DNA of 64,000 bases from Micromonospora sp. CCTCC AA 2012012 (GTDB lineage: Bacteria > Actinomycetota > Actinomycetes > Mycobacteriales > Micromonosporaceae), in assembly GCF_040499845.1 (NCBI RefSeq), contig NZ_CP159342.1, positions 682,001 through 746,000 of the forward strand, in the 5' to 3' direction. Within the stretch, counting starts at the first letter, position 1. Each line of letters opens with the position of its first letter. Position numbers and translations under genes: made by a program. Of the stretch, positions 6,924 to 16,033 are shown piece after piece. The notes beneath the pieces are model-generated. The model worked only from the letters and a program-made list of their open reading frames with translations. It was not told where the DNA came from and did no database searches.

Positions 6924-8315
6924 ATGTCCGACGCGGTGAGCGGTGATCCCGCCCCGACCGCCGGCAGGGCGGTCAACGTGCCCGTACGCCGGGCGCTGCC
7001 CACGCTGCTGAAGGACCCGCTCGGGGGACTGGTGCGGATCGCCGACGAGGCGCGGGGCCAGGTCGTCCGGCTCAACCTCGGCACGTTCCGGCCCTGGCTG
7101 GTCAGCCACCCCGAGCACCTTCAGCGGGTGCTGCGCGACAACGCGGCCAACTACGTCCGCGACGACCGGGGCCTGCTCTGGCGTCCGGTGCGCCGGGTGG
7201 TCGGCGAGGCGATCCTGGTCGCCGAGGGGGAGGTCTGGGAGTCGAGCCGGGCCGCCCTGCAACCGCTGTTCACCGCGAAACGGGCGGAGACCCTGGTCGA
7301 GCGGATGGCGGAGGCGATCGGCGAGGCCGTGGACGACTGGGTCGAGCCGGCCCGGGCGGGCCGCCCGATCGACGGTGCGCGGGAGCTGAAGACGCTGGTC
7401 CTGCGGGCCACCATGCGGGTGCTCTTCGCCGACCGGATCTCGCTCGCGGACGCGCTGCGGATCAGCGCCGCCCTCGACACGGTGACCACCGCGATGATGC
7501 CCCGCCTGGTGGCGCCGTTCGTCCCGTACGCGGTGCCGATGCCCGGCGACCGGGCGTTCCGGGAGGCGGTCCGCACCATCGACCAGGTGGTGCTGCCGAT
7601 CATCCGGTCGGTCCGGGCCCGGCCCGACGACGGCGACGACATCATCGCCACCCTCTGCCGACCCCGGCCGGACGGGCGGGTGCCCGACGAGTACCAGATC
7701 CGGGGCGACGTGGTGGCGATGTTCTCGACCGCCACCGAGACGACCATCGCGCTGCTGTCCTGGCTCTGGCCGGTGCTGGCGACCCAGCCCGACGTGGCGG
7801 CCACGCTCCACGAGGAGGTCGACCGGGTGGTCGGCGACGGGCCGGTCCGCCGGGAGCACCTCGGCGAGCTGCGCTACACCCGGATGGTCCTGGACGAGCT
7901 GCTCCGGCTCTATCCGGCCGGCTGGCTGATCCCCCGGACGGCGGTCGCGGACGACGTGCTCGGCGGCGTCCGGATCCCCGCCGGGGGCACGGTGCTGGTC
8001 AGCCCGTACGTGACCCAGCGGATGGCCACCTTCTGGCCGGACCCGACCCGGTTCGACCCGGAGCGGTTCGCCCCCGACCAGCCGCGCCGCCGCTACCGCT
8101 ACGCGCACTTCCCGTTCGGCGGCGGCCCCCACCGGTGTCTGGGCCAGTACCTGTTCCTGCTGGAGGCCCAGCTCATCGTGGGCACCGTGCTCAGCCGGTT
8201 CCGGTTCCGGCTGGCCGGGCCGGCCGACCTGACGCCACGGATGGGTGCCTCGCTGTCGCCCCGGCAACGGATGGCGCTCACGCTCACCCCGGCGCGCGGC
8301 CCGGTCGGCCGGTGA
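6924..8315 (+). CDS. Cytochrome P450 of the diterpenoid operon
   Basis: A 463-residue P450. The heme loop is FPFGGGPHRCLGQ with the ligand at Cys405, the K-helix motif is DELLR (ExxR) and the I-helix has STATETT, where the usual AGxxT acid-alcohol pair is present as ET. No membrane anchor is present, as usual for bacterial P450s, so ferredoxin partners must come from elsewhere. The ATG start has GAGGAG 8 bases upstream. Its stop overlaps the terpene synthase start (GTGA), so it most likely oxidises the diterpene made by the two following enzymes. P450-class I-class II order recalls a diterpenoid operon described in Salinispora, as I remember it. Confidence 0.92.
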   Translation: MSDAVSGDPAPTAGRAVNVPVRRALPTLLKDPLGGLVRIADEARGQVVRLNLGTFRPWLVSHPEHLQRVLRDNAANYVRDDRGLLWRPVRRVVGEAILVAEGEVWESSRAALQPLFTAKRAETLVERMAEAIGEAVDDWVEPARAGRPIDGARELKTLVLRATMRVLFADRISLADALRISAALDTVTTAMMPRLVAPFVPYAVPMPGDRAFREAVRTIDQVVLPIIRSVRARPDDGDDIIATLCRPRPDGRVPDEYQIRGDVVAMFSTATETTIALLSWLWPVLATQPDVAATLHEEVDRVVGDGPVRREHLGELRYTRMVLDELLRLYPAGWLIPRTAVADDVLGGVRIPAGGTVLVSPYVTQRMATFWPDPTRFDPERFAPDQPRRRYRYAHFPFGGGPHRCLGQYLFLLEAQLIVGTVLSRFRFRLAGPADLTPRMGASLSPRQRMALTLTPARGPVGR

Positions 8316-9244
8316 CCGCCCCACCGGCGGCGGCCAGCGGCACGCTCGACGGCGGAGCGCCGTCGGCCTCGGTGGCCGAGCAGGGCCGGATCTGCGCCCT
8401 GGCCACTCGGGGGCTGCGCGACCTCCAGGACGTCGCCGCCCGCCATCCGGGGCTCTTCTCGGCCGAGACGTTCGACCCGGCGCTGCTCAGCTCGGTGGCC
8501 ACCGCCATCGCCTTCACCGCGCCCTGGTATCCGGCGTCCCGGCTGCGCCTCACCACCCGGGTGCTGCTCTGGGTCTTCGCCGCCGACTGGGCGATCGACA
8601 CCCGGGCCGGCAGCGCCGACGAGGTGCGCCGTACGGTCGCGGAGTGCCTCGCGGTGGCCGACGGCGCGCCGCCGCCGCCGGGCGCGGAGCTGGCGCACCT
8701 GCTGGCCGAGATCCGCGACGAGCTGACCACCGCGCCGGCCTGGGCCGCGCTGCGCACGGTGTGGCGGGACGAGCTGGACCGGATGTTCCGCGCGGTGGCC
8801 CGGGAGTGGGAGTGGAAGAACCTGCCGGCCGACCCGGTGACCGGCCGGCCGGCGCTCAGCCTCGACGGGTACCTCGACAACGCCGACAACCTGGCGTGTT
8901 CGTTCGTCAACGTGACCCACTGGATCGCGGTGGGCGACCCGGACTGCGTCGACCACCTCACCGAGCTGCGCAGCGTCGGGCGGGACGTGCAGCGGGTGCT
9001 GCGCCTGGTCAACGACCTGGCCACCTACCGGCGGGACGTGGAATGGGGTGACCTCAACGCGCTGCTGCTGGTCGCCGAGCCGACCGAGGTCACCGACCGG
9101 CTGACCGAGCTGGCCGCCGACTGCCGGGAGCGGATCTCCGCGCTCGCGGACCGCAGCCCCCGGCAGGCCGAGTACCTGCACCGGCAGATCTCCTACACCA
9201 GCGGCTTCTACCAGCTCTCCGACTTCTGGGGGGCGGCCCGGTGA
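8312..9244 (+). CDS. Class I terpene synthase (diterpene)
   Basis: A 310-residue alpha-helical class I terpene synthase. The C-terminal metal motif is clear: NDLATYRRD, matching NDxxSxxxE. The first aspartate motif is atypical: ADWAID instead of DDxxD. The fold would ionise the diphosphate of a cyclised C20 intermediate delivered by the class II enzyme encoded next. The GTG start overlaps the P450 stop, and the stop overlaps the start of the class II gene, so all three are translationally coupled. The exact product cannot be read from sequence. Confidence 0.85.
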   Translation: MTAPPAAASGTLDGGAPSASVAEQGRICALATRGLRDLQDVAARHPGLFSAETFDPALLSSVATAIAFTAPWYPASRLRLTTRVLLWVFAADWAIDTRAGSADEVRRTVAECLAVADGAPPPPGAELAHLLAEIRDELTTAPAWAALRTVWRDELDRMFRAVAREWEWKNLPADPVTGRPALSLDGYLDNADNLACSFVNVTHWIAVGDPDCVDHLTELRSVGRDVQRVLRLVNDLATYRRDVEWGDLNALLLVAEPTEVTDRLTELAADCRERISALADRSPRQAEYLHRQISYTSGFYQLSDFWGAAR

Positions 9245-10881
9245 CCGGGCCCGCCGCGTCCGCCGTGGTGCCGCTGCGTCGCGCGGACGCGCTGGTCGAG
9301 CAGCTGTCGCGGCAGCCGTGGGGGCAGGTCGACCCCTCCACGTACGAGACGGCCCGGCTGGTCGCGGACGCGCCCTGGCTGCCCGGGCACCCGGCCCGCG
9401 TCGCGCACCTGCTGCGCGGGCAGCGGGCCGACGGCGCCTGGGGACCACCCGAGGGGTACGCGCTGGTGCCGACCGTGAGCGCCGTCGACGCGCTGCTGGC
9501 GGAGCTGGCCCGGCCGGGGGAACCGGCCGCCGGCCTGCTCGACGCGGTGGCGGGCGGGCTGCGGGCGCTCCGCGGTCCGCTCGCCCGGCTCGTCCTGCCG
9601 GACACGCCCGGCGCCGACCTGATCGTGCCGGCGCTGGTCGGCTCGATCGGCGAGCGGCTGGACCGGTTGGACGGGGGCCTCCGGCACCGGCTACCGGTCG
9701 GTCGGCCGGCGCTGCCTCCCGGTGTCACCCGGGAGCGGCTCGACCGGATCCGGGCGGTGGTGGCGGCCGGTGCCGACCTGCCCGCCAAGCTCGCCCACTT
9801 CGTCGAGGTGCTGGAGCTGCCGGCGGGGCGGCTGCCCGGCGCGCACGGCACCGATCCGCTGGCGGTGGGCGCCTCCCCGGCGGCGACGGCGGCCTGGCTC
9901 GCCGCGGCCGGCCCGTCCGACGGGGCGGCGGCCCGGGACTTCCTGACCGGGCTGGTGCGGCACGGCGGCGGCCCGGTGCCCTGCCCGACGCCGATCACGG
10001 TCTTCGAACGGGCCTGGGTGCTCAGCGCTCTGCTCCGGGCCGGCCTCCCGGTGGTCCCGCCGGCGGTGCTGGTGGAGAGCCTGGCCGTGGCGACGGGGAG
10101 GAGCGGCATCGCCACCGGGGCCGGCCTGCCGACGGACGCGGACACCACCGCCGTCGCCCTGGACGCGCTGGGCCGGCTCGGCCGCCCCGCCGACCCGGCC
10201 GTGCTGTGGGAGTACGAGACGGACGAGGGGTTCTGCACCTGGCCGGGGGAGGACGGCTTCTCGGTCACCACGAACGCGCACGTCCTGGACGCCTTCGCCC
10301 GGCACCTGCGCCGACACCCGGGGGCGGGTGCCCGGCACCGGGCCGTCCCGGCGCGCCTCGCCGGGGTGCTGCGGGAGCGGCAGGGTGCCGACGGCGGCTG
10401 GCGGGACCGCTGGCACGCCTCTCCCTACTACGCCACCGCGTGCTGCGTGTCGGCACTGGTCGACTCCGGGGCCGGTCCGGCGGCGACGGACGCGGTCGCC
10501 GCGGCGGTCCGCTTCGTGCTGCGGACGCAGCGCCCGGACGGCTCGTGGGGGCGCTGGGCGGGCACCGTGGAGGAGACGGCGTACGCCCTGCACGTCCTGC
10601 TCGCCGCGCCGTGGGCCGCCGCCGGGGTGACCGCCGCGATCGCCCGTGGCTACGGCCGGCTGATCGATCCGTCCGACGGGCCGCATCCTCCACTGTGGTA
10701 CGGCAAGGAGTTGTACCGCCCGGTGGCCGTCGTCGGGGCGGCCGTGCTTGCCGCCACGCAGCTGGCCTCGGAACACCTGCTGGGCGTGGGGAGAGAGCTG
10801 CCGATCCGGGAGCCGGCGAGGGTGCGCGGAGCGGGTGCACCGGACATTCAGCGACTTGAGGGTACCTGTGGACACTGCTAG
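9241..10881 (+). CDS. Class II diterpene cyclase
   Basis: A 546-residue betagamma-domain cyclase. The protonation motif TDADTTAV (DxDTT type, near residues 300-305) identifies a class II enzyme that cyclises geraniolgeranyl-type C20 diphosphate to a labdane- or copalyl-type diphosphate. QW-like repeats are visible: QRADGAWG, QGADGGWRDRW and QRPDGSWGRW. It feeds the class I synthase encoded just upstream, which overlaps it by 4 bp. No GGPP synthase is in the window, so the precursor must be made elsewhere. The C-terminus ends with GTCGHC, possibly dispensable. A promoter for the next operon is embedded in its last codons. Confidence 0.88.
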   Translation: MTGPAASAVVPLRRADALVEQLSRQPWGQVDPSTYETARLVADAPWLPGHPARVAHLLRGQRADGAWGPPEGYALVPTVSAVDALLAELARPGEPAAGLLDAVAGGLRALRGPLARLVLPDTPGADLIVPALVGSIGERLDRLDGGLRHRLPVGRPALPPGVTRERLDRIRAVVAAGADLPAKLAHFVEVLELPAGRLPGAHGTDPLAVGASPAATAAWLAAAGPSDGAAARDFLTGLVRHGGGPVPCPTPITVFERAWVLSALLRAGLPVVPPAVLVESLAVATGRSGIATGAGLPTDADTTAVALDALGRLGRPADPAVLWEYETDEGFCTWPGEDGFSVTTNAHVLDAFARHLRRHPGAGARHRAVPARLAGVLRERQGADGGWRDRWHASPYYATACCVSALVDSGAGPAATDAVAAAVRFVLRTQRPDGSWGRWAGTVEETAYALHVLLAAPWAAAGVTAAIARGYGRLIDPSDGPHPPLWYGKELYRPVAVVGAAVLAATQLASEHLLGVGRELPIREPARVRGAGAPDIQRLEGTCGHC

Positions 10882-10884
10882 CGT
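10856..10884 (+). promoter_or_regulatory. Promoter of the conservon
   Basis: TTGAGG (10856-10861) and TAGCGT (10879-10884) are separated by exactly 17 bp, a good housekeeping -35/-10 pair. It overlaps the stop codon of the class II cyclase and would give a leader of about 90 bases before cvnA. The conservon can therefore be made independently of the terpene genes. Confidence 0.6.
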
Positions 10885-10983
10885 ACGCACAGCCTGCGGC
10901 CCCCTGGACGGCACTGGCAGGACGAGCCCCCTCTACATGATCATGCGTTGACGAGCTGATCAGCGCCCTGTCTGGACGGTCCG

Positions 10984-13425
10984 ATGCGTTCTCGCGGTAC
11001 CAGCATTCGCACCAAGATCGTCGCCCTCCTGCTCTCGCTGGTCGCCCTCTGGGCGTTCGCGGCGTGGATCACCGTGCGGGACGGCTTCAATCTCCTCGGC
11101 GTGCAGATGCTCAACAGCAAGGTCTATGTGCCCAGTGAGCCGCTGCTGCGCCAACTGCAACTGGAGCGTCGGCTCGCCACCGCGTACCTCAGCATCCCCG
11201 CCGCGCCGCAGCGCGACGCGTACCAGGCGGAGCAGCGCCGGGCCGAGGAGCTGGCCGCCACCTTCGAGGGCTCCGTCAAGGACTGGCAGGTCGACCTGGC
11301 CGGCAGCACCCTGCTGCGCAGCCGCCTCGACCAGTCGGTGCAGCGGCTGAACGCGCTGCGCGACCTGCGCAAGGCCGTCAACGAGCGGAGCATCGACCGG
11401 GTGGCCGCCGCCCAGGGCTACACCGAGGCGATCGAGTCGATCTTCCAGGTCTACGACGTCACGGGCAGCCTGGACGACAAGGAGATCGCGGCCGACGCCG
11501 CCGCCCTCATCCAGCTCAACCGGATGAAGGAGCTGATCTCCCAGCAGGACGCGCTGGTCAGCGGCCTCTCCGGCAGCCGCCGGATCAGCGGCCCCGAGTA
11601 CGCCCGGTTCTCCTCCCTGGTCGGCGCCGAACGCTTCCTCGGCACCGAGACCGCCGCCCGGCTCTCCCCGGACGACCAGCGGCGCTACCGGCAGCTCAGC
11701 GAGGGCGAGGCGTTCAGCCGGCTGCGCTCGACGCAGGACCAGATCATCCGGGACGGCCGCCCGAGCGACGTGCTGCCCTTCGACGACGCCCGGTGGCGGG
11801 CCACCGTCGACCCGGCGCTGAACGCCGTCGACGAGGTGGTGAGCGCGGGCGGTGACGGCATCGTCAGCCGGGCCACCGGCACCGCGATCATGGTGATCGT
11901 CCGCCTGGTGCTCGCCACCGGTCTCGGTCTGCTCGCCGTCATCGCCTCGATCGTCATCTCCATCACCACCGCCCGGACCCTGCTGCGCCAGCTCGAACGG
12001 CTGCGCGAGGCCGCGCACACGCTGGCCGAGGAGCGGCTGCCCGGCGTGGTCGAACGGCTCGGTCACGGCGAGGAGGTCGACGTCGCCCGCGAGGCGCCGC
12101 CGCTGCAGTTCGGCGACGACGAGATCGGGCAGGTGGGCCGGGCGTTCAACGCGGTGCAGGAGACCGCGATCCGGACCGCGGTCGAGCAGGCCGAGCTGCG
12201 CCGCAGCGTCCGCGAGGTGTTCCTCAGCCTGGCCCGGCGCACCCAGGCGCTGGTGCACCGCCAGCTCACCCTGCTCGACGCGATGGAACGTCGGGAGCAC
12301 GACGCGGAGGAGCTGGAGGACCTGTTCCGGGTCGACCACCTCGCCACCCGGATGCGGCGCAACGCCGAGAACCTGATCGTCCTCTCCGGCTCGACGCCGG
12401 GCCGGTCCTGGCGACGCAACGTGCCGATGGTCGACGTGATCCGCGGTGCGGTCGCGGAGGTCGAGGACTACACCCGGGTGAACGTGCTGCCGCTCGGACG
12501 GGTGTTCCTGGCCGGTCGCGCCGTCGGTGACGTCATCCACCTGCTGGCCGAGCTGATCGAGAACGGCCTCTCCTTCTCGCCGCCGCACACCAGCGTCGAG
12601 GTGCGCGGCCAGATGGTGGGCAACGGCTTCGTCATCGAGATCGAGGACCGCGGGCTCGGCATGCCCGAGGAGGACCTCGCCGCCGCCAACCACCGCATCG
12701 TGGACCGCTCCGAACTCAACCTCGCCCAGGCCTCCCGGCTCGGCCTCTACGTGGTCAGCCGGCTCATCGAGCGGCACGGCGTACGGGTCCGGCTCAAGGA
12801 GTCCCCGTACGGCGGGACGACCGCCGTGGTGCTGATCCCGCTCGAACTGGTCACCGCCGACGCGTCCGGCCCCGTCGCCGCCGACCCGCCGTCCCGCCCG
12901 GCCGGTGTCGACCCGGTCGCCACCCCGGTCGCGGCCGGACCGTCCGGGCCGGTCGACCCGGCCCCGGCCGCGGTGGAGGTGCGCACCGCCGCCGTCGACA
13001 CCGTCCCCACCGGCGACGGCGCGACCTCGGGCGCACCGTCGACCCTGCCGACCCGGACCCGGCGCCGGCAGCCGGCGCTGGAGGAGCCGACCGTCTCCAC
13101 CGGCCTGCCGACGACGACGCCGGCCGAGCCGCAGCCGGCGGTGCCGGCCGCGACGCCGCCGACCGGGTCGGCCGATCCGCAGCGCACCGACTCCGGGCTG
13201 CCGGTACGGGTACGGCAGGCGAGCCTGGTGCCGGAGCTGCGGGACGAGACGTCCGACCCGGACGCCGACGACGACGCGACCCGCCCGCCGGAGCAGGTGC
13301 GGCGGATGATGGCCTCCTACCAGAGCGGCACGAGACGCGGGCGTACCGACGCGGCGCGGCTGGTCGGCGGGGCCGGCCGGGAGGCGGGACCGGCGTCGGA
13401 CACCGCGGACGAGCAGACGACCTGA
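10984..13425 (+). CDS. cvnA: Conservon sensor kinase-like protein CvnA
   Basis: An 813-residue membrane histidine-kinase-like protein. Membrane segments lie near 11-30 and 303-325 and enclose an extracytoplasmic helical sensor resembling the nitrate/nitrite-sensing domain. A HAMP-like linker and a dimerisation region follow (DHLATRMRRNAENL), then an HATPase with N box AELIENGLSFSPP, G1 box EDRGLGMPE and G2 box GLYVVSRL. The last 190 residues are Pro/Ala-rich and disordered. It heads a cvnABCD set, a GPCR-like signalling module found in actinomycetes, where the GTPase and roadblock protein complex with the kinase. Canonical phosphotransfer and a partner response regulator are not evident. Confidence 0.9.
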   Translation: MRSRGTSIRTKIVALLLSLVALWAFAAWITVRDGFNLLGVQMLNSKVYVPSEPLLRQLQLERRLATAYLSIPAAPQRDAYQAEQRRAEELAATFEGSVKDWQVDLAGSTLLRSRLDQSVQRLNALRDLRKAVNERSIDRVAAAQGYTEAIESIFQVYDVTGSLDDKEIAADAAALIQLNRMKELISQQDALVSGLSGSRRISGPEYARFSSLVGAERFLGTETAARLSPDDQRRYRQLSEGEAFSRLRSTQDQIIRDGRPSDVLPFDDARWRATVDPALNAVDEVVSAGGDGIVSRATGTAIMVIVRLVLATGLGLLAVIASIVISITTARTLLRQLERLREAAHTLAEERLPGVVERLGHGEEVDVAREAPPLQFGDDEIGQVGRAFNAVQETAIRTAVEQAELRRSVREVFLSLARRTQALVHRQLTLLDAMERREHDAEELEDLFRVDHLATRMRRNAENLIVLSGSTPGRSWRRNVPMVDVIRGAVAEVEDYTRVNVLPLGRVFLAGRAVGDVIHLLAELIENGLSFSPPHTSVEVRGQMVGNGFVIEIEDRGLGMPEEDLAAANHRIVDRSELNLAQASRLGLYVVSRLIERHGVRVRLKESPYGGTTAVVLIPLELVTADASGPVAADPPSRPAGVDPVATPVAAGPSGPVDPAPAAVEVRTAAVDTVPTGDGATSGAPSTLPTRTRRRQPALEEPTVSTGLPTTTPAEPQPAVPAATPPTGSADPQRTDSGLPVRVRQASLVPELRDETSDPDADDDATRPPEQVRRMMASYQSGTRRGRTDAARLVGGAGREAGPASDTADEQTT

Positions 13426-13516
13426 CGAGGGCGTCCGCCCGACGGCACCGGTCGCCGGGCGGACGACGACCACGGACGAGAACGGCGACACCAGCCGGGG
13501 GAGAAGAGGACGACGA

Positions 13517-13942
13517 GTGGCGCAGAAGACCGCAACGAGTTCCGACCTGACGTGGTTGCTGGACGACCTGGTCGGCCGGGTGAAGCAGGCGGAGCACGCC
13601 GTCGCGCTCTCCACCGACGGGCTGCTGATGGCCGCGTCGAAGGGGCTGAGCCGGGACGACGGCGAGCACCTGGCAGCCATGGCGGCCGGCATCCAGAGCC
13701 TGGCCCGGGGCGCCGGCAAGCGGTTCGGCGGCGGGCAGGTGCAGCAGACCATCATCGAGATGCAGTCGTCGTTCCTGTTCGTCACGGCGGCCGGCCGTAA
13801 CGCGTGCCTGGCGGTGCTCGCCTCCGAGGACGCCGACGTCGGCCTGATCGCGTACGAGATGGCGATGCTGGTGACGCGGGTCGGCAAGTTCGTCGCCTCG
13901 CCGACCCGTGAGGTGTCGCCCGGCGAGAACCTGGCGCGATGA
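13517..13942 (+). CDS. cvnB: Conservon roadblock/LC7 protein CvnB
   Basis: A 141-residue roadblock/LC7-domain protein. The fold spans nearly the whole chain: DLTWLLDDLVGRV, ALSTDGLLMAASKGL, and a C-terminal VGLIAYEMAMLV. Such proteins act as GTPase-activating or scaffolding partners of the CvnD GTPase, as MglB does for MglA. The GTG start has AGAGGA 6 bases upstream. It follows cvnA after 91 bp, and its stop overlaps the start of cvnC (ATGA). Confidence 0.92.
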   Translation: MAQKTATSSDLTWLLDDLVGRVKQAEHAVALSTDGLLMAASKGLSRDDGEHLAAMAAGIQSLARGAGKRFGGGQVQQTIIEMQSSFLFVTAAGRNACLAVLASEDADVGLIAYEMAMLVTRVGKFVASPTREVSPGENLAR

Positions 13943-14328
13943 CCGCCCCCGGCGAGCCCGCCGCACAGGAGTGGGTGGACGACCATGCGGGCCCGGTGGT
14001 CCGCCCGTACGCGGTGACCGGCGGCCGGGCCCGCCCCGTCACCGGCACCTTCGACCTGATCTCCCTGGTCACGGCGACCCGGGCCGACGTGGGCTCGGAG
14101 GCCGGCCTGGGTCCCGAGCACGTGGCCATCGTGGGCCTCTGCCAGCGGATCCAGTCGGTGGCCGAGGTCGCCGCCCATCTGGACCTGCCGGTGGGCAGCG
14201 TCCGGGTGCTCCTCGGCGACCTGGTGGCCCGCAATCTGGTCCGGGTCCGTGAACCACGGGCCACTTCGGCCGGTCTTCCCGACGAGAGCGTTTTCGAGGC
14301 GGTAATCAATGGACTACGTGCGCTCTGA
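13939..14328 (+). CDS. cvnC: Conservon DUF742 protein CvnC
   Basis: A 129-residue DUF742 protein. Typical features are VRPYAVTGGRARP near the N-terminus, a helical segment EHVAIVGLCQRIQSVAEVAAHLDLPVG (a winged-helix-like stretch) and VLLGDLVARNLVRV. It may bridge CvnA/B to the GTPase; DNA binding has not been shown for the family as far as I know. Its start overlaps the cvnB stop by 4 bp. It overlaps cvnD by 20 bp, so all three are translated together. Confidence 0.92.
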   Translation: MTAPGEPAAQEWVDDHAGPVVRPYAVTGGRARPVTGTFDLISLVTATRADVGSEAGLGPEHVAIVGLCQRIQSVAEVAAHLDLPVGSVRVLLGDLVARNLVRVREPRATSAGLPDESVFEAVINGLRAL

Positions 14329-14914
14329 GCGGCCGGCCGGCGCGGCGCCGCTGCCCACCGCGATCAAGATCCTCATTGCCGGCGGCTTCGGTGCCGGCAA
14401 GACCACCATGGTCGGCGCGGTCAGCGAGACCCGGCCGCTGCGGACCGAGGAGGTGCTGACCGAGACCGGCATCGGCATCGACGACCTCTCCGGCGTGGAG
14501 GACAAGACCACCACCACGGTGGCGATGGACTTCGGCCGGATCACCATCAGCGACGACCTGGTGCTCTATCTCTTCGGCACGCCCGGACAGGACCGGTTCT
14601 GGTTCGTCTGGGACGAGCTGGCGCTCGGTGCCATCGGCGCGGTGGTGCTCGCCGACACCCGGCGGCTCGCCGACTGCTTCCCGTCGATCGACTACTTCGA
14701 GGAGCGGGGCACCCCGTTCGTGGTGGCGGTGAACTGCTTCGAGGGCTCCCGGGAGTTCCGATTGGACGAGGTGCAGACCGCGCTGAACCTCGACCCGGGC
14801 GTGCCGGTGCTGCTCTGCGACGCGCGGCAGCGGGAGTCCAGCAAGGAGGTCCTCATCACCCTGCTGGAGCACGCGATGAAGACCCGCGAGGCCCGCCGCC
14901 GCGCCGCCGACTGA
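14309..14914 (+). CDS. cvnD: Conservon small GTPase CvnD
   Basis: A 201-residue Ras-like ATP/GTP-binding protein. The P-loop is GGFGAGKTT, the switch II/Walker B region is LFGTPGQDRFWF, and the base-recognition region reads AVNCFEG and LLCDARQR, where the usual NKxD is weakened to NCFE. It is the molecular switch of the conservon. In Streptomyces some conservons carry P450 genes and influence secondary metabolism, which fits its place beside the diterpenoid operon. The start lies 20 bp inside cvnC. Confidence 0.92.
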   Translation: MDYVRSERPAGAAPLPTAIKILIAGGFGAGKTTMVGAVSETRPLRTEEVLTETGIGIDDLSGVEDKTTTTVAMDFGRITISDDLVLYLFGTPGQDRFWFVWDELALGAIGAVVLADTRRLADCFPSIDYFEERGTPFVVAVNCFEGSREFRLDEVQTALNLDPGVPVLLCDARQRESSKEVLITLLEHAMKTREARRRAAD

Positions 14915-14951
14915 CCCACCCGACCGGCGTACGCGATGCCGCCCGCCCCGG

Positions 14952-15605
14952 TCACCCGCCGAACATCGGGCGGCAGGCCCGCAGCCCCTGGACCCGCACC
15001 GGGGGTCGCTCCTGCCGTTCCCAGTTCTGCCGGGTGAGCCGGAGGCGGTCGGACACGACCGCCTCGCCGTCGCGGGCGTCGACCGAGATGCCGTCGGGCT
15101 CGTAGCCGAGCTTGCGGGAGACCCGCTGGGACGCGTGGTTGTCCTGGAACACCTCGGTGCGTGCCGCCCGCGCGCCGAGGTGGTCGAAGGCCAGCGTGAG
15201 CAGGCCGATCCGCGCCTCGGTGCCGTGACCCCGGCCGTGGTGGTCGACGCCCAGCCAGGAGGAGGTCGAGACCTCGCGGAGCACCGCGAAGTCCCGGGCG
15301 CGCAGGGTGACCATGCCGAGCGGCTCCCCCTGGTGCAGCACCGCGAGTCCGAGGCTCCACTCCGCCGCGCTCCACCCCGCAAGCCGGCTCCAGTGTCCCT
15401 GGAGCACGGACCGCGCCCGGTCCTCGGGGCCGCCGTCGGTCCACGGCGTCAGGAACGGACGTTCGTCCGCCCGGTGCACACCGTTGGCGGCCACCTCGGC
15501 GAGCCGCGCCAGTTCCTCCTCCCTGGGCAGCCGGAGTTCGAGGCGTGGCGTGACGATGGTCAGGCCGTACGGGGGCCACAGGTCAGCGAGCACGGCACCG
15601 ATCAT
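14952..15605 (-). CDS. GNAT-family N-acetyltransferase (RimJ/RimL type)
   Basis: A 217-residue GNAT enzyme. It shows the RimJ/RimL opening IVTPRLELRLP, the acetyl-CoA-binding loop HHGRGHGTEARIGLL and the C-terminal NHASQRVSRKLGYEPDG. It transfers acetyl from acetyl-CoA to an amine on a protein or small molecule; the target is unknown. It is convergent with cvnD, 37 bp away, and divergent from nothing obvious. The C-terminal 20 residues (QGLRACRPMF) are an unrecognised tail. Confidence 0.88.
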   Translation of the reverse strand: MIGAVLADLWPPYGLTIVTPRLELRLPREEELARLAEVAANGVHRADERPFLTPWTDGGPEDRARSVLQGHWSRLAGWSAAEWSLGLAVLHQGEPLGMVTLRARDFAVLREVSTSSWLGVDHHGRGHGTEARIGLLTLAFDHLGARAARTEVFQDNHASQRVSRKLGYEPDGISVDARDGEAVVSDRLRLTRQNWERQERPPVRVQGLRACRPMFGG

Positions 15606-15644
15606 CGACGGTGCGGTGGGTACGGCGCCATCTGGTTCTCGGGG

Positions 15645-16004
15645 CTACCGCAGCCAGCGCAGCGCGGCGTCGGCGGTGTCCTCGGGCGTGCTGTTGAAGG
15701 CGATGGCGGCGCCGGGTGCATGCCGCCGGACCAGGTTGACGACCTGCTCGAAGAGTTCGAGCAACGGCTCGTGCTTACGGATGCCGCCGCCGACCACCAC
15801 GCAGGCGTAGTCCTTCGCGGCCAGCGCCGCGACGATCGTCGCCTCGGCGGTCTCGTCCGGCACGACCAGACACAGGTCCGCCTCGATCCCGTGCGCCTCG
15901 AACCTGGCCTGGCCACGGGCGATGGCCGCCACCACCGGCTCCGGATCCCAGCCCGGGATCCGGACCGGGTCGAGGCCGATCACCAGCACTGGTCCGGATG
16001 CCAT
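15645..16004 (-). CDS. Conserved hypothetical protein, alpha/beta
   Basis: A 119-residue soluble protein of unknown function. The pattern of beta strands and helices (VLVIGLDPVRIP, DLCLVVPDET, YACVVVGGGIRKH, AIAFNSTPED) suggests a small Rossmann-like or flavodoxin-like fold. A similar short protein occurs widely in actinomycetes and beyond, but I do not know its role. It sits between an acetyltransferase and a LysR gene, all on the minus strand, with 39 and 29 bp gaps. Confidence 0.8.
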   Translation of the reverse strand: MASGPVLVIGLDPVRIPGWDPEPVVAAIARGQARFEAHGIEADLCLVVPDETAEATIVAALAAKDYACVVVGGGIRKHEPLLELFEQVVNLVRRHAPGAAIAFNSTPEDTADAALRWLR

Positions 16005-16033
16005 GTGTCCTCCTGTCGTCGTCCGACCGGGTC

